A stretch of DNA of 64,000 nucleotides, from assembly GCF_000186345.1 (NCBI RefSeq), contig NC_014962.1, positions 2,294,001 through 2,358,000 on the forward strand, in the 5' to 3' direction. Source of the DNA: Isosphaera pallida ATCC 43644 (GTDB lineage Bacteria > Planctomycetota > Planctomycetia > Isosphaerales > Isosphaeraceae). The position numbers and the translations under genes are program-made. The notes under the pieces are model-generated. The model was not told where the DNA came from, did no database searches, and worked only from the letters and a program-made list of their open reading frames with translations. Below, in pieces: positions 44,470-53,100 of the stretch (the stretch's first letter is position 1; each line of letters opens with the position of its first letter).

Positions 44470-45201
44470 ATGACATTCTTGTATTCGAGAGCACTTCCGT
44501 GGATTGTGACGGTCTTGACGGTTCTGGCAAGTATGGAGACACGCATCGCGCGTGGCGAGTTGATCTTCGAGTTCACACCGTCGAACGCGGTCATCAACGT
44601 GGGCGACACAGTGACCGTAGCGGTGGAACTAGTGCAAACCGGTCCCACCACGTTACTCACCGACGAGGGGTTGGATTCTCTTGGGGTGGTGCTGACCTGG
44701 ACCGGGGGACCGGGCACACCCTCGTTCGTGGGTGCCGCAGGCGACATCCTGCCCAATTCCGCCTTCGATTTCGAGATCGAGCGCGACGTGGTGGGCAACT
44801 CCGCCCGCTTGAGCGTGGCGGTGCTGTTCAATTCCACTGTCTTCCCGGCGATCGGGTCGGATCGCATCCCGTTGGGCCAGTTCATCTTTCAGGCCGGAGC
44901 GGCCGGGTCGCTCACCACGATCGTCGCCTCCGACCCCAACCCCGACCCCACCTTTGACGACTTGGTGAGCGGCGCGGGCACCGTACTGGATTCGCTGGTG
45001 TTCAATCGTCCGGTCTCTGAACGATCCTTTACGATTACCGTCAACCCCGCCAATGGAGACGCCGGCATTTCCGAACCGGGAACCCTGGCGCTGAGCTTGA
45101 CCATTGTCATCGGCGGAGCAGCAATAATAGCGCAACGAACCGCCCAGCGGCGACGAATTATTGAGGGGGTTGAACCCGCAGCTCCAATGACGACGGCGTG
45201 A
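44470..45201 (+). CDS. PEP-CTERM-type exported protein
   Basis: Protein of 243 aa from ATG 44470. An N-terminal signal peptide (FLYSRALPWIVTVLTVLASM) leads to a beta-rich domain (ELIFEFTPSNAVINVGDTVTVAVELVQTG) of about 170 residues that resembles cohesin-like or Ig-like folds. The C-terminus has the tripartite sorting signal SEPGTLALSLTIVIGG, hydrophobic helix, then RTAQRRR, the pattern of PEP-CTERM proteins processed by exosortase. The acidic/disordered tail after the basic cluster (about 14 residues) is longer than usual. No exosortase gene is in the window. It follows the dockerin-containing gene; a cohesin-like fold beside a dockerin would be suggestive but is not proven here. Confidence 0.75.
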   Translation: MTFLYSRALPWIVTVLTVLASMETRIARGELIFEFTPSNAVINVGDTVTVAVELVQTGPTTLLTDEGLDSLGVVLTWTGGPGTPSFVGAAGDILPNSAFDFEIERDVVGNSARLSVAVLFNSTVFPAIGSDRIPLGQFIFQAGAAGSLTTIVASDPNPDPTFDDLVSGAGTVLDSLVFNRPVSERSFTITVNPANGDAGISEPGTLALSLTIVIGGAAIIAQRTAQRRRIIEGVEPAAPMTTA

Positions 45202-45246
45202 GCCGACCCAGCCTGGACCTGAGGGTTCCACTCACGCTGTACCGCG

Positions 45247-45264
45247 TCCCATCCGATGATGGGA
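45247..45264. terminator. Small hairpin between convergent genes
   Basis: TCCCATC and GATGGGA around CGAT, between the PEP-CTERM-like gene (plus) and typA (minus). Short and without a T-run, so only a candidate. Confidence 0.35.
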
Positions 45265-45301
45265 ATCAAACCCCTGACGAGTCCTGTCGTGGTGGGTGGA
45301 C

Positions 45302-47134
45302 TCAGCCCGCCACGACCATTGACTTGTCACCCCGTTCGGAACGACGGCGACCTTGTTCGGTGAGATGACGTTTGCGCAAACGGATCTTCGAGGGCGTCAC
45401 TTCCACCAGTTCGTCCGACTCGATGTATTCCAGCGCGATTTCCAGGGTCAGTTGGCGAGGCGGCTTGAGCAAGATATTCTTGTCAGATCCAGCGGCCCGG
45501 ATGTTGGTCAGCTTCTTTTCCTTGCAGGGATTGACCAAAAGATCCTCCGACCGCGCGTTCTCGGCGATGATCATGCCCTCGTAGACTTCGTCGCCGGGAG
45601 AGACGAACATGGTGCCGCGCTGTTGGAGATGATCTAACGCATAGGCGACCGCTTGTCCGCGGACCATGCTGACCATCACGCCGTTGACCCGACGGGGAAT
45701 CTCGCCTTTCATCGGCTGATAGCCATGAAAATTATGGTGTAGGATCGCCTCGCCCTGGGTGGCGCTCAGCAAGCGAGTGCGCAACCCGAGCAGCCCCCTG
45801 GCGGGAATGGTGAATTCGAGGTGGGCGTAGGCTCCTTTGACATCCATTTTGACCATCTCGCCCCGCCGCGCGCCGACCAGTTCCATCACCGGGCCCATTT
45901 GGCCCTGCGGCACATCGACGACGAGATACTCGTAGGGTTCGTGAAGCACCCCGTCGATCCGCTTGAGGATCACTTCGGGCTTGCCGACGGTCAGTTCGTA
46001 ACCTTCGCGTCTCATGGTTTCGATGAGGACCGAGAGGTGAAGCAAACCGCGGCCCGAGACCCGGAAGGCGTCCCGTTCGTCGGAAGGTTCGACCCGCAGT
46101 GCGACATTCGAGATCAACTCGCGGTCCAGACGTTCCTTGAGGTGGCGGGTGGTCAAAAATTGACCCTCACCCACCAGCGGACCATCATTGACCCGGAAGT
46201 TCATGCTCAGCGTCGGCTCGTCTACCTCGATGCGGGGCAGGGGAGTGGGATCGTCTGGCACCGTCACGGTGTCGCCAATGTCGATGGCGGGCACCCCCAC
46301 GATCGCCACGATCTCGCCGGCCGAGGCGGACTCGACTTCGACCCGGCCCAGTTTGTCAAACACCAACACCTGGTCGGCCGCGCCGTTGGCGATCACGCCG
46401 CCGGCCTTGACGATCGCCAGCTTGGTCCCACGCTTGACCGAACCGGAGTGAATCCGTCCAATGGCGATCCGGCCTACATATTCGGAGAAGTCCAGCGATG
46501 TAACCAACAACTTGAACGGGCCGTCGGGGTTGACTTCAGGACCGGGTACGTGGCGCAGAATTAAATCGAGCAGTGGTTGGATCGTTCCTTCGCGGGCCTG
46601 GGGATCGTGCGAGGCGAAGCCCGCTTTGCCCGAGGCGAAAATGTAGGGGAAATCGGCTTGCTCCTCGTTGGCCCCTAGTTCAATGAAGGTGTCGAAGATT
46701 TCGTTGAGGACCTCGTCGGGCCGCGCGTCGGGCCGGTCGATCTTGTTGATGACCACGATCGGCTTGAGTTTGCGTTCGAACGCTTTGCGTAACACGAACT
46801 TGGTCTGAGGCATCGGCCCCTCGAAGGCGTCGACCAGCAGCAGCGCCCCGTCGGCCAGGCCGAGGGTACGTTCGACCTCGCCGCCGAAATCGGCGTGGCC
46901 GGGGGTGTCGATGACGTTGATCTTGGTGCCGCCGTATTGAATTGCAATGTTCTTGGCCAAAATGGTGATACCGCGTTCGCGTTCCAGGGCGTTGGAGTCA
47001 AGGATCTGCTCACCCTGAAGCTGACTGGCGCGGAATTGACCGCTTTGGCGGAGCATGGCGTCAACCAAGGTGGTCTTGCCGTGGTCAACGTGGGCGATGA
47101 TGGCGATATTGCGGAGGTCGTCGCGTCGGATCAT
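45302..47134 (-). CDS. typA: Ribosome-associated GTPase TypA/BipA
   Basis: Protein of 610 aa, normal for the family. ATG 47134 ([23 protein letters not shown]) puts the P-loop AHVDHGKT at the start as usual; the 25-codon extension is rejected. Seen: [13 protein letters not shown] (switch I region), [24 protein letters not shown], the beta-barrel domain II, and the C-terminal [25 protein letters not shown] and [17 protein letters not shown]. It binds ribosomes and affects 50S assembly and stress growth. Stands alone, convergent with the PEP-CTERM-like gene. Confidence 0.96.
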   Translation of the reverse strand: MIRRDDLRNIAIIAHVDHGKTTLVDAMLRQSGQFRASQLQGEQILDSNALERERGITILAKNIAIQYGGTKINVIDTPGHADFGGEVERTLGLADGALLLVDAFEGPMPQTKFVLRKAFERKLKPIVVINKIDRPDARPDEVLNEIFDTFIELGANEEQADFPYIFASGKAGFASHDPQAREGTIQPLLDLILRHVPGPEVNPDGPFKLLVTSLDFSEYVGRIAIGRIHSGSVKRGTKLAIVKAGGVIANGAADQVLVFDKLGRVEVESASAGEIVAIVGVPAIDIGDTVTVPDDPTPLPRIEVDEPTLSMNFRVNDGPLVGEGQFLTTRHLKERLDRELISNVALRVEPSDERDAFRVSGRGLLHLSVLIETMRREGYELTVGKPEVILKRIDGVLHEPYEYLVVDVPQGQMGPVMELVGARRGEMVKMDVKGAYAHLEFTIPARGLLGLRTRLLSATQGEAILHHNFHGYQPMKGEIPRRVNGVMVSMVRGQAVAYALDHLQQRGTMFVSPGDEVYEGMIIAENARSEDLLVNPCKEKKLTNIRAAGSDKNILLKPPRQLTLEIALEYIESDELVEVTPSKIRLRKRHLTEQGRRRSERGDKSMVVAG

Positions 47135-47399
47135 AGAGGCGGGCCACTGGGGTCCAATCGAACGGGCTGAGCCAAGCGGCGAAGTGGCTTGGGAGGCGAA
47201 CGGCGACAATCCGTTCCGCGACCTCCGAAGCCCTCCAGCCCGGAAAAACAGCGCGGCGTCTCACGATGCGGCTCGATTGGGAGTCGTTCCCAACGAGGCG
47301 CGCAGCCTCACCGCCGACCGTCTCTTCTCTCGTTATAGGGCATCGCCCTCCCTCAGGACAAGGCGAGTTGTCCTTCTCCGACGAGTTGGAGACGGTTCG

Positions 47400-48605
47400 T
47401 CACTCCGAACCCAGCCAGGATTCATGAAACACGGCGTGGCGTATCGTTTCGCCGCGGTGGGCTTTGCCGGCGGTGTAGAGGACGTGAATTTGGCCGTCGC
47501 GGGTTTGCAGGATCGAGGGGTAATGAAACGCCCCCTGGTCCGGAGGCTGACGTTCCAGGAAGCGAGGCGGGTTCCAGGTGCGGCCTTCGTCGTTGGAGAG
47601 CGCCACGGCTAGCGAGTGCCGGCCGATTTCGGTGTCGTTGTAAACCAGGACGAACTTGCCCGAGGCCAGACGAATCGCGTCCACCCCTGCGCCGGGGTTG
47701 GGCAAGGTCGTCTCGATCGCTTCGCTCCAGGTCACGCCGCCGTCGTTGGAAGTCGCCGACAGAATCCGCCGACCGGCCCCGGCGTTGCGGCAGTAGGCCA
47801 CCAGCGAGCCGTCGCTACGCTCCACCACCGCGGGCTGAATCGCGAAAATCCCCGGGATCATCCGCCCAGTGTTCCAGGTGGCCCCGCGATCGTCCGAATA
47901 GGCCATCAACGACACCGAATAGGTGTCGGTGTAGAGTGGCAAAATCCATCGTCCCGTCGAGAGAATGACCGGACGGCAGCGGGGCATCCAACCCAGACGC
48001 TGATACAACTCGTCGTCGCGGCGGGCGTCCACCTCGTCGAGATAACCGCCCAACCGAGGATGGGCGCGAATCTCTTCGGGCAGCCGATCTAGGCTGGCCT
48101 GAATCGCCTCGCTCAGACCGACCGGGGTGAGGTGCAGGACCCCCTCGCGGTTCCAGACCGGCGCGGCATCCCCCTCAGGGCAGGCGTCGGCCCGGGCGAA
48201 CTTGAGCAACGCCCCTTCCCAGCGGTGATCCAGAATGGTGGGCCGGAAGACCCAAAACGAGCCGTCGTCGCCCACCAACAACGCGGGGTTGCAATCGGGG
48301 TAGCCCGGCGTGTCGATCAGAGGGAAAACCGGTCCCCAGGTGGTCTGCCCCTTCTTCAACCGCGCCGCCAGGATTTCCACATCGTCAGCATCGCGCTCGC
48401 CCGACCCCCGATACCACGCCACCAAAAGATCGCTGTTTGGACATTCGACCACACATGACGCATGATTATGATAAACGGCATCGTTGGCGAACAGGTCGCG
48501 CTTGACCGGTGCGTTCGGTTCATCGGCCCGGGCCGCCGCGAGTAATCCAGCCGCGCCCCATGCCAGGGTCAACCATGCCGCGGAATCCCTCCATTTTCTA
48601 AACAT
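47400..48605 (-). CDS. Exported exo-alpha-sialidase-like protein (BNR/Asp-box)
   Basis: Protein of 401 aa. ATG 48605 has AAGGAG 8 nt upstream and starts a signal peptide (WLTLAWGAAGLLAAARAD), so it is exported. The six-bladed propeller is indicated by Asp-box motifs SDDRGATW, SNDGGVTW and SNDEGRTW, together with ASCVVECPNSDLLVAWYRG, which resembles the N-terminal part of planctomycete sialidase/BNR proteins. Arginine-triad residues may be present but cannot be assigned from sequence alone, so the activity is inferred. Could act on sialic-acid-like or other glycan ends, or be a binding propeller. Gap of about 265 nt to typA, same strand. Confidence 0.83.
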   Translation of the reverse strand: MFRKWRDSAAWLTLAWGAAGLLAAARADEPNAPVKRDLFANDAVYHNHASCVVECPNSDLLVAWYRGSGERDADDVEILAARLKKGQTTWGPVFPLIDTPGYPDCNPALLVGDDGSFWVFRPTILDHRWEGALLKFARADACPEGDAAPVWNREGVLHLTPVGLSEAIQASLDRLPEEIRAHPRLGGYLDEVDARRDDELYQRLGWMPRCRPVILSTGRWILPLYTDTYSVSLMAYSDDRGATWNTGRMIPGIFAIQPAVVERSDGSLVAYCRNAGAGRRILSATSNDGGVTWSEAIETTLPNPGAGVDAIRLASGKFVLVYNDTEIGRHSLAVALSNDEGRTWNPPRFLERQPPDQGAFHYPSILQTRDGQIHVLYTAGKAHRGETIRHAVFHESWLGSE

Positions 48606-49017
48606 CAAACTATCTCCTTGGTGGTGGGGAGGATTGACGGAGGACCACTTAGGATGCCTCAGCGCGACCGGGACGGTCTACGGTTCTCATCCTGCCATGA
48701 TGGTTTGGCCCTGTCACTGGGGTCGCGTCCAACCGAGAGGCATGTTCGGTCGCGCTTGGGGTTCCCCCATTGATTCGGCGGCGGACCTGGGCCAAACTCC
48801 AACTGCCCGCGTCACCCCAAGCGTCGCGGCGGTATTTTGGGAGCTCCTCCTCTTGGCAAGGCCGACGAATCCTCACCCCCAAGGGCCAACCGTCGTGTCT
48901 ACACTCATGGGGAGATCGTCTGACTTGGCTCAAAAAGACGAGGTTCCCTAACGCGGCGTGGATTCCGGCTACCCCGATGGCGGCCTGACAAACGCGCATC
49001 GCCTAGTGCGTTTTTCG
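48606..49017. other. Intergenic region upstream of sialidase-like gene
   Basis: About 410 bases between the sialidase start and the transposase remnant. No credible gene; it should hold the sialidase promoter. Confidence 0.35.
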
Positions 49018-49195
49018 TTACTCCGTAGTAGAGGGGCGATGCCCCGGCAGTCGGGGCTCGATCTGGCCGTTCTCACGCCGTCGTTGCTTGAGCCTGCGTA
49101 CCCAGGCGGGAGGAACTGACGTCGTACTTCTCAGCGACGACCCTGGTGGGGAGACCCGAATCGCCGTCCTTCAGGACGCGGATCCGCAAATCCAT
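49018..49195 (-). pseudogene. IS630-type transposase N-terminal fragment, frameshifted
   Basis: From ATG 49195 the minus strand reads MDLRIRVLKDGDSGLPTRVV and AEKYDVS, then after a one-base frame change PAWVRRLKQRRRENGQIEP, ending at TAA 49018-49020. This is the helix-turn-helix start of IS630/Tc1-mariner-type transposases (typically MDLRIRVL..., VAEKYxVSPAWVRRLKQRRR). Only about 59 codons remain, the frame is broken, and the DDE catalytic part is absent, so it is a dead scrap. No terminal repeats were identified. Confidence 0.75.
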
Positions 49196-49492
49196 TGAGT
49201 ATGACCACATCGCAAGCCTTCGTAAGGGTTGCTGAAGTCATATCAAATGCGATCGCGTGGCGCTAGATGGTTCTGGAATCTGCGCTAAACGATCACGCAA
49301 ACCGAAACCAGTCTTTCCAAAACGCAACTCATCACTCAAAATCCCGCACACTTCCGCCCAACGCGGCGACCCGGAACCGAGGCGGCCTCTGGGTGCTGGG
49401 TTGCAACGAGACTGGATTCGCCGGCGACGGAACGGAGCCGAACCCCACGCGCGGGCGGCCTAGCGAGCGCATTTTGTTGAGTCAATCGCGGA
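49196..49492. other. Region after transposase scrap
   Basis: About 300 bases with no gene recognised. One end of the former insertion element may be here, but I could not find matching terminal inverted repeats. Confidence 0.3.
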
Positions 49493-49918
49493 ATGCTTGA
49501 CAACGATCTCGACGACAACTTCAGCGTTGGATACGAGGATGGATCGGATGAGACCAACACCAACTCTGGCGGCGCGATTCCCGAAGTTCGCCGCCGCTTG
49601 GCAATCCTGGCGCGGGTTCTTGATGGACGCGACCTGGGCGGGCTTCGGCCCGATGCCACGGTGATTATTCGGGCCGAGGGAGTCGGCTCCTGGGCTTTGA
49701 GCGAACCAGGCCGTCGGCTGGCCGCCTACCTCGAAGGACGCGGACCGGCCCGCTTGACTCTGGACTTGACCAAAGGACGCTGGAACGCCCAATGGGTTGA
49801 TCCCCACACCGGCGACCTCGTCGGCTCCGCGTCGCTCGACCATCCCGGCGGGGCGCTTCAGATCGAAAGCCCCGTCTTTGAACAGGCCATCGCCCTGCGG
49901 ATGACGAGAGGATGCTGA
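49493..49918 (+). CDS. Small hypothetical protein
   Basis: Protein of 141 aa from ATG 49493. After an acidic, disordered start (DNDLDDNFSVGYEDGSDETN) it has a compact part: WALSEPGRRLAAYLEGRGPARLTLDL then KGRWNAQWVDPHTGDLVGS, and LDHPGGALQIESPVFEQAIALRM. The spacing of Trp, Gly and the WVDPHTG turn recalls the small putative collagen-binding C-terminal domain found on some glycoside hydrolases, here alone. That is a weak resemblance. A long frame on the opposite strand (49460-49933) is judged a shadow. The weak ribosome binding site keeps confidence moderate. Confidence 0.5.
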   Translation: MLDNDLDDNFSVGYEDGSDETNTNSGGAIPEVRRRLAILARVLDGRDLGGLRPDATVIIRAEGVGSWALSEPGRRLAAYLEGRGPARLTLDLTKGRWNAQWVDPHTGDLVGSASLDHPGGALQIESPVFEQAIALRMTRGC

Positions 49919-50100
49919 GTTGAACCAATCCATCCTCGGCGAAACGTCCTCTCCCTCTCATCTTACGAAGGCTCGCGGGTCCGGAAAACGATCGGAGCCT
50001 CTCCGCCAAGGCGAGGCGCAAGAGGCTCGGATTCGTTCGACCCGGAAATCGGCTAGGATGCATGACACGCCGGCGTCGCGTTGGTCAACGGATGATCTGA

Positions 50101-53100
50101 TCAACGGTCGAACAGCGCATCGATCGCCGCTGGTCGGAGCGGAGCCGGCTTGATGGCGAGCGGACGAGACGTGGCGAGCGTGGCCATTGGCACCCGGCGG
50201 CGGGCGGCGGCCAGGGTCCCGGCGCTCTTGATATGGACATTGACATTGGACGGGCGGGACATAACTGGACCGGCGGAGGAGGAGTTGGTGGTCAAATTCA
50301 GGCGATGGGTCACCAGACCCAAGCCGTCCATCCGCCCGAAGACCATCCGACCATCACTCCCAGGCGCTGAACGCAGCGACCCCACTAAAACCCCGCGGCG
50401 ACCTGCCGGAGCGTTGACGATCCGCAGACGCTCTGGATCGTCCAAGTCGCTGGAGACCACCTCGAAGAGTCCGCCGTTGAGCAGGCTCACTAGCGCGCGG
50501 TCGCCGTCGCGGTCCTGAACCGTTAGGCGATCGCCCAGCGCCAAGCGGGACGCCCGCGCCACGCTGCCCAGACCGTCTCGCACCTCGACCCTCACGAACT
50601 GGTTGAGCGGCAGAGGGGCGAACGGAACCAGTCGCAAGGTGTTAGCGGCGGGGTCAAACTCGGTTCGGGTCGGCACGATCCGGTCGTCGGGGGTTCCGAA
50701 GCGGCCATCGGTCCCGGCGGTCGTCACGCTTGTCAGAGCGTTCAAGTGAGCGGCTAGCGTCGGGGCCGTCGGCCCGACCAACGCCACTTCGAACGCCGTC
50801 AGACCCACCCGGCCTCCCAGAACCCGGATGTCACTCACCCGCAACGGTGACGGTGACACCGAAGGAACCGGAGCGGGCGCGGGATTCGGCGTCACCACCA
50901 CGGGCTCGGGCATGGGAGCCGGTTCGGAAACCGCAGGCGGCGGGACAACCACGACGGGCTGATGACCAGGTGACGGGGCCGGGGTAGGCTCGAGATCGGC
51001 AGGCGGCGGGACAACCACGACGGGCTGATGACCAGGTGACGGGGCCGGGGTAGGCTCGAGATCGGCAGGCGGCGGGACAACCACGACGGGCTGATGACCA
51101 GGTGACGGGGCCGGGGTAGGGTCGAGATCGGCGGGCGGTGGGTTGGACGAACTCGCAGGCGGGTTGAGTCCCTGGAACGCGGGCGTGACGTTCAGAATCG
51201 AGACGGTCAACACACTCGGCTCGCCCAAGGTCGCGCCATTGGTAGGGTTGGAAAGGATGACCTGAAGGGTTTCGGTCGGCTCCACGACCAAATCGGGGCG
51301 AATCCCGAGCAACACGGTTTGAGTGGTCTGCCCAGCAGCGAAGGTGACAACCCCATCAATTGCCGTGAAGTCCTCGCCCTCCACGGCCGTTCCCGAGACA
51401 GTGCGGAGCCGCACGCTCACCGCGCCGTCGGACCCATTGACCCTTGCCAGGTTGATGACCAGCACGCCGGCGTCCTCGGACACGGTCACGGTATCGGTGG
51501 TGAACTGAATCGCGCCGCGTTGGGGCAGGTCGTTGTCCTCGATTAACACGGTGGCAACCACCTGGTTACCCAGGGTTGCGCCGCCCGTGGGGGTGGAGAG
51601 GATGAGTTCGAAGGTTTCGTCCCCCTCCACCAGATTGTCGTTGAGGATGGTGACGGGGACCACCTGGCGGGTGACGCCGTCGCCGAAGCGCACGACCTGG
51701 GAGACCGCCACAAAGTCGAACCCGGCCAGGGCCGTCCCGTTGCGGCTCTGAAGCGAGACGGCCACCTCGCCCGCGCTGCCGCCGATTCGTTCAAGGACGA
51801 CTTCGGCCCGACCGGCTCCCTCGGAGACTCGAAACAGCGGCGAAGCGAATTGGATCTGGCCGCGGAGCGCCGGTTGGTCGTTGTCGATGATCGTTACGAC
51901 CGCGGAGGCGGGGGAACTCAGAGTGGCTCCGCCGGTGGGGTTGACCAGCGTGAGGGTGAAGGTTTCGTTTCCTTCGATCAGTGAATCGTCGAAAATGGGG
52001 ATTGCGACGACCTGACGATCGACTCCGTTGGGGAAGAGGACCAGGCCGTTGTTGGGCACCGGGCCGTAATCTTCACCGGGGCGGGCGGAGCCGGTCGCGG
52101 CTGAGGTGGAGGAGGCCAGGAGTTGGACCGTCGCCTCGCCATCGGTGCCACCCACCCGTTCGATGGTCACCAGCAGGGGACCGGCTCCTTCGTTGATCGA
52201 CAGGATCGCGCTAGTCAATCGGAACGCGCCGCGTTGGGGGGGCGGATCGTTGTCGGCGATTGTTACCAGGAGCGAGGAGGGTTCGGCCAAGGTCGCGCCG
52301 TTGGTGGGACTGGTGAGGACCAGGGTGAAGGTCTCGTCGCCTTCGAAGAGGTTGTCGTCGATGATGGCGACCAGGAAGGTCTGCGAGGTTTCACCGGGCG
52401 CGAAGGTGAGGCTGCCGCCGACGAAGAGGAAATCGTCGTTGGGGCGGGCGGTGCCGGCGACGACGGTGTAGGAGACCGAGGCGACGCCGTCAAAGCCGTT
52501 CAGACGGTTGACCGTGATCGCCACGTTGCCCGCGTCCTCGTTGACCCGCAGCGTCGCGGCCGCAAAGGCGAAGGAGCCGGGGCGGGGTTCGGGGTCGTCG
52601 TCGAGGATCGTCAAGACGCCCGAGGAGGGGTTGCCCAGAATGGCCCCGCCGGTGGGCGAGGAGAGGGCAAAGGCCACCGTCTCGTTCCCCTCGAACACCG
52701 CATCGTCCAGAATCGGAATCCGCACGGTTCGACGGGTGACGCCGTCGCTGAAGGTAAGGACCTCGTTGACGCTAATGTAGTCCAACCCGGCGGTGGCGGT
52801 ACCGTCCAGCGTGGCGAAGACCACTGACACCGGACCGTCGGCCCCGTCGATCCGCTCGACGACCACCTCGGCGAAGCCGGCGGTTTCGTTCACCTCCAGA
52901 ACCGGGTTGGCGAGGACGAATTGACCACGACGCGCCGGGTCATTGTCCAGAATGCCCACTTCGGTAGTCGAACGTCCGCCCAAGGTGGGCCGGATTTCAG
53001 GGAAGTCCAACCCGCCTCGGGGGTCAGAAAGAACCACCCGGAAGGTCTCGGGCACGGTCCCCTCGTGAATCGCATCGTCGATGATGGGGATTTCGATAGT

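Noticed and set aside
49460-49933. 157-aa minus-strand frame opposite the small hypothetical gene
   Set aside because: No start signal or recognisable domain; the plus frame has the more typical codon choice and a plausible domain.
50935-51138. CRISPR array
   Set aside because: The 66-bp repeats are head-to-tail without spacers and lie in frame inside the Calx-beta gene. No other direct-repeat-and-spacer pattern was seen.
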